Below, piece after piece: positions 12,941 through 22,722 of a DNA stretch of 64,000 nucleotides. Under the pieces are notes generated by a model. It saw only the letters and a program-made list of their open reading frames with translations. It was not told where the DNA came from and did no database searches. The DNA comes from Breoghania sp. L-A4. Its GTDB lineage: Bacteria > Pseudomonadota > Alphaproteobacteria > Rhizobiales > Stappiaceae. A program made the position numbers and the translations under genes. The stretch's first letter is position 1. The number at the start of each line of letters is the position of its first letter. Location of the stretch: contig NZ_CP031841.1 in the NCBI RefSeq assembly GCF_003432385.1, forward strand, positions 3,325,579 through 3,389,578, in the 5' to 3' direction.

Positions 12941-13297
12941 CTATTTCACCGTCACCCGAACGCCATCGGAAAAAATTGAAAGCTGCTCTGTGCCGGTCTT
13001 CCGGGCCTTGAACCGGACTCCCCGCGCGCCCACGCGCTTGTTGCCGCACGATTTGCTCTGAACGGTCCCCGCGCCACCATCGGAAAATACCCCGAGCTTG
13101 GATCGCGGCAGACCGCGGCGGACATGGTCCCAGCTGGGAACCGTATTGTCGCAATCCGCGTTGCGCACGCCTTTCAAGACGATCGATTCACCAACCTTGA
13201 GCGTCACCCACCCTCGATACTTGATATCCGCCGCAAGTGACGTTGCCGAGCTGCACAGGAACAAAGAAAAAGCAGCAAGCGCGACCTTCAAAATCAT
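12941..13297 (-). CDS. Secreted protein of unknown function
   Basis: 118 residues from the ATG giving MILKVALAAFSLFLCSSATS, a clear signal peptide with cleavage expected after SLAA. The start was chosen because GGAAAGG precedes it and because translation from the upstream ATG adds only a charged stub. The mature part is basic, has two cysteines and shows repeated SDG motifs (LGVFSDGG, LSIFSDGVRV). I do not recognise a family. It is probably periplasmic. Confidence 0.7.
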   Translation of the reverse strand: MILKVALAAFSLFLCSSATSLAADIKYRGWVTLKVGESIVLKGVRNADCDNTVPSWDHVRRGLPRSKLGVFSDGGAGTVQSKSCGNKRVGARGVRFKARKTGTEQLSIFSDGVRVTVK

Positions 13298-13362
13298 TGT
13301 CCAACGCCTTTCCATCTACGCTCAATTCAAAAAAGCTAGGCGGCATGTCTCCCAGTATCAAC

Positions 13363-13394
13363 AAAAAAACGCCGCCCGGCGGAACCGGGCGGCG
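13363..13394 (-). terminator. Intrinsic terminator of the polyprenyl synthase gene
   Basis: Read on the minus strand, a perfect 10-bp GC stem (CGCCGCCCGG with CCGGGCGGCG) and a 5-base loop are followed by seven T residues. It begins about 30 bp after the stop of the polyprenyl diphosphate synthase gene. This is the strongest rho-independent terminator I see in the window. Confidence 0.92.
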
Positions 13395-13423
13395 CTTGAA
13401 TTCCGGTCAGCGGGCAGCCGCCT

Positions 13424-14443
13424 TCAGTGAACGCGTTCGATGCAGAAATCGACCACGTCGAGCAGTGCCTGCTTGTGGGGAGATTTTGCCAGAGGCGCCA
13501 GCGCGTCGCGCGCGACCGCGCCATAGTGGCGCGCACGCTCCACCGTGTCTTCCAATGCGCGATGCTCACGGATCAATTCGATCGACCGCTCCAGATCCCC
13601 GTCCTGAATATCGCCCTGCTCGAGGCAGCGCTTCCAGAAGGCGCGGTCTTCGTCGGAGCCGCGGCGGTAGGACAGCACCACCGGCAGCGTGATCTTGCCT
13701 TCACGGAAATCGTCGCCTACTTCCTTGCCGAGATCCGCGCTCTTGCCGCCATAATCCAGGGCATCGTCGACGAGCTGGAAGGCGTATCCCAGGTTCATGC
13801 CGTAGGACCGGCACGCCGCGCGCTCAGCGACGCTGGCGCCCGCGATAATCGGTCCGACTTCGGCGGCGGCGGAAAAAAGCGCCGCCGTCTTGGCCTTGAT
13901 CACCGCCAGATACTCATCCTCGGTCGTCTCGGTGTTCTTGGCCGCGCCCAGTTGCAGGACCTCGCCTTCCGCAATGACCGCGGCCGCATCCGCGAGCACG
14001 GACAACGCCTCCATCGAGCCGACTTCCACCATCATCTTGAAGGCCTGACCGAGAAGAAAATCACCGACCAATACGCTGGCCTGATTGCCCCAGAGCTTGC
14101 GCGCGGCCAATTTGCCGCGCCGCAGGTCGCTCTCATCGACAACATCGTCATGCAGCAGAGTCGCGGTGTGCATGAACTCCACCGCCGCCGCCAGCCGCAC
14201 GTGGCCGCTGTCGCCATAGCCGAACATCCGCGCGGTGGCGAGCGTCAGCATCGGCCGCAGGCGCTTGCCGCCCGAGGAGATCAGGTGGTTCGCGACCTCT
14301 GGAATCATCTCCACATCGGAGCCGGCCTTCGACAGGATCAACTGGTTGACCAGCTTCATGTCGCTGGCAACCAGCGCCACGAGACCGGCAACTCCGGTTT
14401 CCTGCTTCTTTTCTTCGAACGAAACGACGACGCCCACTCTCAT
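13424..14443 (-). CDS. Polyprenyl (octaprenyl-type) diphosphate synthase
   Basis: 339 residues, all-trans polyprenyl synthase family. The first aspartate-rich motif is in TATLLHDDVVDESDLRRG and the second in LVDDALDYGG. The lysine/arginine motif SGGKRLRPML is near the N-terminus. The length and motif context fit a long-chain (ubiquinone side chain) enzyme rather than farnesyl diphosphate synthase. The gene is divergent from a DUF2007 gene, a common arrangement in Hyphomicrobiales. Chain length cannot be read with certainty. An internal GTG two codons after the ATG is an alternative start. Confidence 0.93.
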   Translation of the reverse strand: MRVGVVVSFEEKKQETGVAGLVALVASDMKLVNQLILSKAGSDVEMIPEVANHLISSGGKRLRPMLTLATARMFGYGDSGHVRLAAAVEFMHTATLLHDDVVDESDLRRGKLAARKLWGNQASVLVGDFLLGQAFKMMVEVGSMEALSVLADAAAVIAEGEVLQLGAAKNTETTEDEYLAVIKAKTAALFSAAAEVGPIIAGASVAERAACRSYGMNLGYAFQLVDDALDYGGKSADLGKEVGDDFREGKITLPVVLSYRRGSDEDRAFWKRCLEQGDIQDGDLERSIELIREHRALEDTVERARHYGAVARDALAPLAKSPHKQALLDVVDFCIERVH

Positions 14444-14797
14444 ATTCTCCGCTTTACCGCGCTCGTGGCGACAATAGGGTCCCTACCATGACCGGGCAAG
14501 CCGATCCATGGTTCAATTCGCCACGGCGGGATTGCCGGGGACGCCGCCCCGCCTGTTCGCCCAACAAGGATGCCGTGCGACTGGCGGCATCAGCCGCGGG
14601 CGCGCCCACGCGGCTGCAGAGCATGTGGACACACACGAACGAATTGCCAATGGTATTGCCGATGGCGCACCGGCATATTTTTCTCGGTTCCGCGTATTCT
14701 TCCGTATAGGGTGTCTCACCGGCCGAATGGATGCAGGTGATTGTCGATCATCGCAATCCATAAAAGTGCCGAAGACCCTATGCGGGAACGGGATCGG
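14444..14797. other. Divergent intergenic region, polyprenyl synthase / DUF2007
   Basis: About 350 bases between two divergent genes. It contains no recognisable coding sequence. It presumably carries the promoters of both transcription units. No tRNA or clear riboswitch fold was seen. Confidence 0.45.
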
Positions 14798-15037
14798 ATG
14801 CAGGAAATTCTGAGAACCAACGATATCGTGCTGATATCATTTGTCGAAGCGCTGCTCGGCGACGCAAGTATCAAGCATGTCGTGCTGGATCAGAACATGA
14901 GCATCCTGGAAGGCTCAATCGGCGCGCTGCCGCGCAGGCTGCTGGTGGACGAGGACAAGGCGGCCCATGCCCGGGTCATCCTGAACGACGCCGGTCTGGG
15001 CCACGAACTGGTCCCGCCCCCAAGCCCCGGTCAGTGA
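14798..15037 (+). CDS. DUF2007 family small protein
   Basis: 79 residues beginning MQEILRTNDIVLISFVEALL, which matches the start of DUF2007 (putative signal-transducing protein) members. The conserved core VVLDQNMSILEGSIGALPRR and LVDEDKAAHARVIL are present. The longer frame upstream is not family-like. The stop overlaps the GTG start of the following methyltransferase (GTGA), so the two are translationally coupled. DUF2007 is ferredoxin-like in structure; its function is unknown. Confidence 0.9.
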   Translation: MQEILRTNDIVLISFVEALLGDASIKHVVLDQNMSILEGSIGALPRRLLVDEDKAAHARVILNDAGLGHELVPPPSPGQ

Positions 15038-15839
15038 CAGTCATGCAGGCAGACGCCTCCGGCGCGCGGGCGGATGTCACCCGCGATCTGTTTCTCGGCG
15101 GCGCGGTGGAAGTCCTCCAGCCGCGCACACGGCGGCATCGCTCCGGACTGGACGCGGTGTTCCTCGCGGCGAGCCTCCCTCAGGATACGCTGGGCCGGGT
15201 CTATGATCTGGGCTCCGGCGTAGGCGTCGCGGGCCTGTGCGCCTCAGCCCGCCTCCCCGATATCACGGTGACGCTCGTGGAACGCGATCCGCTGGCGGCG
15301 GGCCTCGCGCAAGAAAACCTGGCGCTTTCCGCGAATGCCGCCTTCTCCCCCGGGTGCGGGTCATCCAGGCCGATGTGATCGCCGCGGCCCGAGACCGCAA
15401 GGCGCAAGGTCTCGCGTCCGACACTGCCGACCACGTCATCATCAACCCGCCATTCTACGCCAGCGCACATCACCACGCCTCGCCGCACGCGGACCGCGCC
15501 GGAGCGCACATTCTGGCGGACGGCGGCCTGGAACCCTGGCTGCGCACCGCGTCCGACTTGCTGGTCCCCGACGGCAGCCTGACCCTTATTTTTCATGCCG
15601 CCGGGCTCGACGACGTACTCGCCGCGATGCGCGGCCGCTTCGGAGGGATTATCGTGTACCCGTTGTTCCCGCGGCCCGGCATGAGCGCCTCGCGCATTCT
15701 GGTACGCGGCATCAGGGGATCACGCTCGCCAATGACCTTGCGGCCTGGCCTGGTCCTGCATCCAGATGCAGGACACAGCTATATGCCAATTGTCGAAGAC
15801 ATCCTGCGCCATGGCGCGGGACTGGACATGGAAACCTGA
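15034..15839 (+). pseudogene. tRNA1(Val) adenine-N6 methyltransferase-type gene, frameshifted
   Basis: Two overlapping frames together encode one SAM-dependent methyltransferase. The first part has RHRSGLDAVFLAASLP and the SAM loop YDLGSGVGVAGLCA. The second part carries the catalytic NPPF motif (HVIINPPFYASAHH) and the family C-terminus. The frame breaks at the five-C run at 15347-15351. Adding one C restores a continuous protein through SPRVRVIQADV. The whole product would resemble TrmN6/YfiC-type enzymes. The lesion may be a real mutation or a homopolymer sequencing error. The start overlaps the DUF2007 stop. Confidence 0.85.
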
Positions 15840-15855
15840 CCGAAACGGGACCATC

Positions 15856-17085
15856 CTATCCGGCGCGCATCCAGTCGCGCGGATCGGTGATGGCGTCCGT
15901 CTTGTCACCGGCCAGCACCTTGCACAGGTCCTCCACCGCATCCAGCGAATGCACCGAGCGGAACTCGTCGACATGCGGCAGCATGGCGCGGATACCCCGC
16001 GCCTTGGCCTGAAAGCCGTCGTAGCGCAGCAGCGGATTGAGCCAGATCAGCCGGCGGCACGATCGATGCAGCCGGTCCATCTCGGGGCCCAGTTCCTCTT
16101 CCGTGTCGCGTTCCAGACCGTCGGTGATCAGCAGCACAATGGGGCCGCCGTGCATGACGCGGCGCGACCATTTGCGGTTGAATTCATGCAAGGCGGTGGC
16201 GATGCGCGTGCCGCCGGACCAGTCCTCCACGCTCTCGTTGCAGGCGTCCAGCGCCTCGTCAGGATCCTTCATGGTCAACTGGCGGGTGACGTTGGTCAGC
16301 CGCGTGCCGAACAGGAACGTGTGCACGTTGCGCCGGCTTTCCGTCAGCGCGTGCAGGAAATGCAGAAACAGACGCGAATACTGGCTCATGGAGCCGGAAA
16401 TATCGCACAGCGCCACAATGGGCGGATGCACCAAGGCGGGCTTGCGGAATTTGAGCGCGATGATGTCACCACCCGCGCGCATCGAGGCGCGCATGGTACG
16501 GCGTGCATCGAGCCTGCGGCCACGCGCGGAGGCCACCAGCCGGCGCTGGCGGATCTTGTCGACCGGCAGGACCAGACGGCGCAACGCCGCCTTGGCCTCC
16601 TCGATCTCCAACGCCGTCATCTGCGCGAAATCCTTCTTCTGAAGCACTTCCTTGCCGGAGACGGTGAAGGTGGCGTCAACCTCGATACGCTCCTTCTCCT
16701 GCTCCGCCTGGCGCCCGTGCCCCTCGTTCAGCGCCTGGGCGACGCGCGCCTGGCCCGCCTTGGGCTTTTCGGGCGCGGCGCGCGTGGGGGCAACGGGCGA
16801 GAGCAGCGCCAGCATCTTCTCCACCAGTCCCCGCGACCGCCAGAAGATGCGGAAAGCCTCGTCGAAGACCGCGCGGTGCTCGCGCTTCTTCACGAAGATC
16901 GAATGCAGCGTCCAATAGAAATCTTCCCGGTCGGAAAGACCCGCCGCTTCCACCGCGCGGATGGCGTCGACCACCGCGGCCGGTCCCACCGGCAGACCGG
17001 CGGCGCGCAGGGTGCGCGCAAAATGCACGATGTTATCGGCGAGCCGGCCGCCCGGTGCCGCTTCGCTGACGCCGGTCTCACTCAT
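15856..17085 (-). CDS. VWA domain-containing CoxE-like protein
   Basis: 409 residues. The N-terminal half is the CoxE-type region (FYWTLHSIFVKKREHRAVFD). The C-terminal half is a von Willebrand A domain with the metal-ion-dependent adhesion site DISGSMSQYS, a threonine in SGGTRIATAL and an aspartate in LLITDGLER. It lies 13 bp downstream of a MoxR ATPase gene on the same strand. MoxR/VWA pairs act as chaperones or insertases for metal-enzyme maturation. The client protein is not evident here: no CO dehydrogenase genes are nearby. Confidence 0.93.
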   Translation of the reverse strand: MSETGVSEAAPGGRLADNIVHFARTLRAAGLPVGPAAVVDAIRAVEAAGLSDREDFYWTLHSIFVKKREHRAVFDEAFRIFWRSRGLVEKMLALLSPVAPTRAAPEKPKAGQARVAQALNEGHGRQAEQEKERIEVDATFTVSGKEVLQKKDFAQMTALEIEEAKAALRRLVLPVDKIRQRRLVASARGRRLDARRTMRASMRAGGDIIALKFRKPALVHPPIVALCDISGSMSQYSRLFLHFLHALTESRRNVHTFLFGTRLTNVTRQLTMKDPDEALDACNESVEDWSGGTRIATALHEFNRKWSRRVMHGGPIVLLITDGLERDTEEELGPEMDRLHRSCRRLIWLNPLLRYDGFQAKARGIRAMLPHVDEFRSVHSLDAVEDLCKVLAGDKTDAITDPRDWMRAG

Positions 17086-17098
17086 GCGTCCATCTCAC

Positions 17099-18052
17099 TC
17101 ATGCGCCCGTCATTTCCTTGCGGATCTCGTCGACCATCTGTCTGGCGGCGGACCCCTGGATGCGCTCGATGTCATCCTGGTATTTCAACAGCGCGCCCAG
17201 CGTGTCGGAGACCACCTGCGGGTCAAGCGCCAACTGGTCGAGTTCGGTGAGCGCGGTGGCCCAGTCGATGGTCTCCGCCACGCCCGGCTGCTTGAACAGC
17301 TCGTGCTCGTGACGCAGCTTCTGCACGAAGGCGACCACCTCCGCCGACAGCCGCTGGCCGACGCCCGGAACCTTGGTGTGGACGATCTTCAGCTCGCGCT
17401 CGGCATCGGGATAGTCGACCCAATGGTAGAGACAGCGGCGCTTCAGCGCGTCGTGGATCTCGCGGGTGCGATTGGTGGTGATGATGACGATCGGCGGCTC
17501 GGGCGCCTCGATGGTGCCGATTTCCGGGATCGTCACCTGGCTGTCCGACAGCACCTCGAGCAGGAACGCCTCGAAGGCTTCATCGGCCCGGTCAAGCTCG
17601 TCGATCAAGAACACCGGCGCGCCGCCGATATGCGGCCGCATCGCCTTCAGCACGGGCCGCTCGATCAGGAAGCGTTCCGAGAAAATATCATTGCCGAGTA
17701 GCTCGCGATCCGTCTCGCCGGCGGCTTCCGCGACGCGGATCTCCACCATCTGCGCGGCATAGTTCCACTCGTAGACCGCGGTGGACACGTCCAGCCCTTC
17801 GTAGCACTGCAGGCGAATGAGATCGCGGCCCAGCGTCTGCGACAGGACCTTGGCGATCTCCGTCTTGCCGACGCCCGCTTCTCCTTCGAGAAACAAAGGC
17901 CGCTTCATCTTCAGCGCGAGATAGAGCACCGTCGCCAGCGACCGGTCGCCGATGTAGCCCGCCGATCCGAGCAGCGCCAGGGTGTCATCGATCGTGGCCG
18001 GCAGGCCCGTGTCGGATCGTTCGTCCGTCTGTCGAGGCGTCTGATTGCTCAT
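17099..18052 (-). CDS. MoxR-family AAA+ ATPase (CoxD-like)
   Basis: 317 residues. The Walker A motif is in LFLEGEAGVGKTEIAKVL and Walker B in PVFLIDELDRADEAF. The sensor-1 segment is VIITTNRTREIHDALKRRC, followed by the C-terminal lid. This is the ATPase partner of the VWA protein encoded immediately downstream. Together they form a probable two-gene operon. The gene is divergent from pcaB across about 210 bp. Confidence 0.95.
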   Translation of the reverse strand: MSNQTPRQTDERSDTGLPATIDDTLALLGSAGYIGDRSLATVLYLALKMKRPLFLEGEAGVGKTEIAKVLSQTLGRDLIRLQCYEGLDVSTAVYEWNYAAQMVEIRVAEAAGETDRELLGNDIFSERFLIERPVLKAMRPHIGGAPVFLIDELDRADEAFEAFLLEVLSDSQVTIPEIGTIEAPEPPIVIITTNRTREIHDALKRRCLYHWVDYPDAERELKIVHTKVPGVGQRLSAEVVAFVQKLRHEHELFKQPGVAETIDWATALTELDQLALDPQVVSDTLGALLKYQDDIERIQGSAARQMVDEIRKEMTGA

Positions 18053-18263
18053 GAAGGTTTCCGTTTCCGCTTCGTGGTCTGGCGATTTGTCCGACTATAG
18101 GAAAGTTGCCCGGCACTTGTCTCGCCTTGCGAACAATCCCTTGAACGGGCATCGCGCGCAGCCCCGCAACCGCTGTCCGGGGCTGGACCCGAGGTGCGCC
18201 GGCGGCTAATGAGAAGCGGTCTTTCTGGATTCATATCACTGTCACAACGACGGCCATGCGGGA

Positions 18264-19640
18264 GTGGACGATTTGAGCGGCGTCAGCGCGATCGATTCCG
18301 AATTGCTCGGGGAACTGGCCGGGACCGCCGCCATGAAGGCGGTTTTCGGCGACCGTGCGCGCCTGCAAGGCATGCTCGACTTCGAAGCCGGCCTTGCGCG
18401 GGCCCAGAGCGCGCTCAGCGTGATCCCGGCGGACGCCGCTCCGGCAATCGCGGCACAGGCGGACGCAAGCCTCTACGACATGGCGGACATCGGCCGCAAG
18501 GCCGTGCTCGGCGGCAATCTGGCGATCCCCCTGGTCAAGGCGTTGACCGAGCGGGTCGACGGGGACGCCAAGCGCTACGTGCACTGGGGCGCCACCAGCC
18601 AGGACGTCATCGACACCGGCCTGATGCTGCAGATCCGCGAAGGCCTGAGCCTTCTGGAAGACGATCTCACGGCCCTCGCCGATGCCTGCGCCATGCTTGC
18701 GGACGCGCACCGCGCCACGCCGATGGTGGGCCGCTCGTTCATGCAGCACGGTCTGCCGATGCCCTTCGGCCTGAAGGCCGCCGGATGGCTGGAAGCCGCG
18801 CACAACGCGATCACACGGCTGGCGCGGCTGCGCAAGGAGACCCTGGCGCTGCAATTCGGCGGCGCGGTGGGCACCCTCGCCTCGCTCGGCGAGGACGGCG
18901 CCCGGGTCCGCGACCGGCTGGCGTCGGATCTCGACCTGCACGCCCCGGCAACGCCCTGGTTCACGTTGCGCGACCGGCTGGTGGAGATCACGTCCGCACT
19001 CGGTATCACCGCCGGGCTGATGAACAAGATCGCCGGCGACATTGTTCTCATGATGCAGACGGAGGTCGGCGAGGTCTTCGAGCCCGCCGCCCCAGGCAAG
19101 GGCGGCTCCTCGACCATGCCGCACAAACGCAACCCGGTGGGAGCGGCAACGGCCCGCGGCGCGGCGCTGCAGGCGCAGGCGCGCGCGGCCGCCATGTTCA
19201 CGACCATGGACCAGCAGCACGAACGCGCCGTGGGCGGCTGGCAAGCGGAATGGGGCCTCGTCCCGGAACTCTTCGTGCTCACCGCCGCCTCCATCGCCCC
19301 GCTGGCCTCGGCACTCGCAGGCCTTGAGGTCGACGCGGAGCGGATGCGCGCCAACCTCGAGATCACCGGCGGACTGGTGTTCGCGGAGGCCGCCATGATG
19401 AAGCTCGCGCCTGATATCGGCCGCATGGAAGCGCATCACGTGGTGGAGGCGGCGTGCAAGACGGCGATCGCCGAAAAGCGCCACCTCAGGGACGTGCTGG
19501 GCGAAGACGAGACCGTCGCGGCGCGCCTCGACTCCGCCGCCCTGGAGGCCCTGTTCGAGCCGATGGGCTACGTCGGCTCATCCGCAACATTCATCGACCG
19601 GGCGCTGGCCGCATGGGCGGCGTTCACAAAGAAGGCCTGA
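18264..19640 (+). CDS. pcaB: 3-carboxy-cis,cis-muconate cycloisomerase
   Basis: 458 residues. Fumarase/aspartase superfamily with the signature [15 protein letters not shown] and the second conserved block YVHWGATSQDVIDTGLML. The C-terminal ADSL-type domain is present. The GTG at 18264 is given; a TTG at 18273 is better spaced from GGGAG and yields LSGVSAIDSELL, so the start may be nine bases later. It acts in the protocatechuate branch of the beta-ketoadipate pathway. It is followed 10 bp later by pcaD. The dioxygenase genes pcaGH and pcaC are not in the window. Confidence 0.92.
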   Translation: MDDLSGVSAIDSELLGELAGTAAMKAVFGDRARLQGMLDFEAGLARAQSALSVIPADAAPAIAAQADASLYDMADIGRKAVLGGNLAIPLVKALTERVDGDAKRYVHWGATSQDVIDTGLMLQIREGLSLLEDDLTALADACAMLADAHRATPMVGRSFMQHGLPMPFGLKAAGWLEAAHNAITRLARLRKETLALQFGGAVGTLASLGEDGARVRDRLASDLDLHAPATPWFTLRDRLVEITSALGITAGLMNKIAGDIVLMMQTEVGEVFEPAAPGKGGSSTMPHKRNPVGAATARGAALQAQARAAAMFTTMDQQHERAVGGWQAEWGLVPELFVLTAASIAPLASALAGLEVDAERMRANLEITGGLVFAEAAMMKLAPDIGRMEAHHVVEAACKTAIAEKRHLRDVLGEDETVAARLDSAALEALFEPMGYVGSSATFIDRALAAWAAFTKKA

Positions 19641-19650
19641 GGGGAAACGC

Positions 19651-20436
19651 ATGCCGACGATCACAATGGACGACGGAACCAGGATCCACTACGAGTTCGA
19701 AGGCGCGGCGGACAAGCCGGTGCTGCTGTTTTCCAACTCTCTCGCCACCGACCTGCATATGTGGGACGACCAGATGCTGGCCTTCTCCGCCGACCATCGC
19801 ATCCTGCGCTATGACAGCCGCGGCCATGGTCAATCCGATGCGCCCAAGGGCCCTTACTCCATCGAGATTCTGGGCCGCGACGTGCTGGCGCTGCTCGACG
19901 CGCTGGGCCTCGACACGGTTGACTATTGCGGCTTGTCGAAGGGCGGCATGGTGGGCATGTGGCTCGGCACCAACGCGCCGCAACGCTTCCGCAAGATGGT
20001 CTACTCCAACACCTCCGCGCACATGCCGACCAAGCAGATGTGGGCGGATCGCGCCGCCAAGGTGCGCGCCGACGGCGTCGCCTCGATCGGGCAACAGATC
20101 GTCGACCGCTGGTTCACACCGGAATTCCAGAAGACCGCGCCGGAGCGCGTCGCCAAGGTCGCCGCGATGATCGACGCAACGCCGGGCGAAGGTTACGCGG
20201 CCTGCTGCGAGGCCATCGCCGAGATGGACCAGAGCGACAGCATCAGGACGATTTCCCTGCCCGTGATGGTGATCGCGGGGGCGGACGATCCCTCGACACC
20301 GCCCGATCACGCCGAACGCATCGCAGGCGTGATCAAGGGCGCCAAACTCGTCGTGCTCCCCAAGGCGGCGCATTTGTCGAACATCGAGCAGACGGAGCTC
20401 TTCAATGCCGCGCTGAAGGATTTTCTCGACGCCTGA
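19651..20436 (+). CDS. pcaD: 3-oxoadipate enol-lactonase
   Basis: 261 residues, alpha/beta hydrolase. The nucleophile elbow is GLSKGGMVGMWLG, with the PcaD-typical SKGG. The acid lies in VIAGADDPSTPP and the histidine in KAAHLSNIEQ. The N-terminal IHYEFEGAADKPVLLFSNSL is typical of the family. It hydrolyses 3-oxoadipate enol-lactone, two steps after the PcaB reaction. It is almost certainly cotranscribed with pcaB. Confidence 0.93.
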   Translation: MPTITMDDGTRIHYEFEGAADKPVLLFSNSLATDLHMWDDQMLAFSADHRILRYDSRGHGQSDAPKGPYSIEILGRDVLALLDALGLDTVDYCGLSKGGMVGMWLGTNAPQRFRKMVYSNTSAHMPTKQMWADRAAKVRADGVASIGQQIVDRWFTPEFQKTAPERVAKVAAMIDATPGEGYAACCEAIAEMDQSDSIRTISLPVMVIAGADDPSTPPDHAERIAGVIKGAKLVVLPKAAHLSNIEQTELFNAALKDFLDA

Positions 20437-20537
20437 TCCAGATCACCAACGGCGCGGGATATCAGGCGTATACTTCCAAACGGCGACCGTTGGGTCGAGT
20501 CGGCTTGAATTCTTGTGAGAAATTGGGAGACGCAGGA

Positions 20538-20873
20538 ATGCGCGCACGAATCTGGACGGCAGTTGCATTGACAAGCGGCCTGCTGTGGTCCGCTCATGGA
20601 GCGCAGGCGGCAATGCCCGACGAAATCGAGCTCGGCCGGCAGCTCGCGGTGGAGAACTGCGGCGCCTGCCACGCGACCGGCACGGAAGACGCAAGCACGC
20701 TGGCGGCGGCCCCTGCCTTCCGCGACCTCGGGCAGCGCTATCCGGTCAGCCATCTGGAAGAGGCGCTGGCGGAAGGCATCGTCACTGGCCACGACGCGAT
20801 GCCCGAAATCGAATGGGACACCGACCAGATCATCGCCTTCATCGCCTATCTGGAGACCATTCAGACGCAGTAG
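20538..20873 (+). CDS. Small periplasmic c-type cytochrome
   Basis: 111 residues with a signal peptide ending GAQAAM. It has one heme-binding motif (ENCGACHATG) and a likely distal methionine in GHDAMPEI. An AGGA ribosome-binding site lies just before the ATG. It follows pcaD by about 100 bp and precedes a bidirectional terminator. It belongs to the class I cytochrome c family. Its electron partner is unknown, and a link to pca metabolism is positional only. Confidence 0.88.
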   Translation: MRARIWTAVALTSGLLWSAHGAQAAMPDEIELGRQLAVENCGACHATGTEDASTLAAAPAFRDLGQRYPVSHLEEALAEGIVTGHDAMPEIEWDTDQIIAFIAYLETIQTQ

Positions 20874-20931
20874 GAAGGGGCCGACGGAACCCGTGTCGGA
20901 AACACGCGGCTCAACCTCCATTCCAGAACGC

Positions 20932-20962
20932 AAAAACCCCCGGCGCAACGCGCCGGGGGTTT
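20932..20962. terminator. Bidirectional hairpin terminator
   Basis: A 10-bp perfect stem (CCCCCGGCGC with GCGCCGGGGG) has a 3-base loop and flanking A/T pairs. On the minus strand it is followed by TTTTTG, directly after the livK stop. On the plus strand it follows the cytochrome gene. It serves the two convergent genes. Confidence 0.88.
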
Positions 20963-20991
20963 CCGTATGCAAACACCACAGGGGCGAAAGC

Positions 20992-22095
<1,104 letters not shown>

Positions 22096-22322
22096 CAAAC
22101 TACTCCCAGTTTGTGATGCAGACTGTGAACCTATCTGGATGCGGGTCTTTCCAGCTGAGGCATTCCGCGCCCGCTTGACGTCTTGCGGAACACCCTTTCG
22201 CTGTGGTTTCGACCGTTGTCATCACTCCGGACAAGCGTGCCCGGCGAGATGCCGATCTTGGCGGGCATTCTGCCCCCCAACGCCCGGAAATGGCAATGTT
22301 TTTCCACTTCCGAATTTCGTGG

Positions 22323-22340
22323 CCGGACCACGTGGTCCGG
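22323..22340. promoter_or_regulatory. Perfect 18-bp palindrome upstream of livK
   Basis: CCGGACCACGTGGTCCGG reads identically on both strands. It lies 228 bp upstream of livK and 44 bp after the DUF6867 gene. A loopless palindrome fits a dimeric repressor site better than a terminator, and no T run follows. Its binding protein is unknown; it could also be a dispersed repeat. Confidence 0.45.
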
Positions 22341-22383
22341 TCGAATGCTTTGCCATCCCGGCATGGGCGCAAAAGAGCCGGAG

Positions 22384-22722
22384 CTAGCGCTCACGCCAGC
22401 TGAACGGGCCGGTCTTCTCGTAGAGCCAGCGGTATTGGGTCGCCATCTGCGCGGTGCGTGTGTAACGCCAACCCGCCACGGCGATCACCGACAGAACCAC
22501 CAGATCGACAATCCAGTAATGCACCGACAGCAAGGTGCCTTCGAAAAGCGAAAAATGCAGGAACCGCAGCGCAAAGGACAGCAACAGCGTGAACCAGGCC
22601 AGGACCCACAGAGGCCGCCATGTCAGCGCGGCGCCTCGTCCGGTCATCCAAGCGGCGCCGCCGCCGATGCACACGGTCAGCAGGATGAACGCGCCCAGGG
22701 AGGTTTCATACACCACACCCAT
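22384..22722 (-). CDS. DUF6867 small membrane protein
   Basis: 112 residues with about three membrane helices (the first is FILLTVCIGGGAAWM). The C-terminal part is RWLYEKTGPFSW. It matches the small membrane protein found within liv operons of Hyphomicrobiales. Its ATG overlaps the livF stop codon, so translation is coupled. A role as accessory to the transporter is inferred from position only. Confidence 0.85.
   Translation of the reverse strand: MGVVYETSLGAFILLTVCIGGGAAWMTGRGAALTWRPLWVLAWFTLLLSFALRFLHFSLFEGTLLSVHYWIVDLVVLSVIAVAGWRYTRTAQMATQYRWLYEKTGPFSWRER

Noticed and set aside
20932-20962. Reading the hairpin as an operator of livK
   Set aside because: It lies after the stops of two convergent genes and has a T run on the minus strand, so terminator is the better call.
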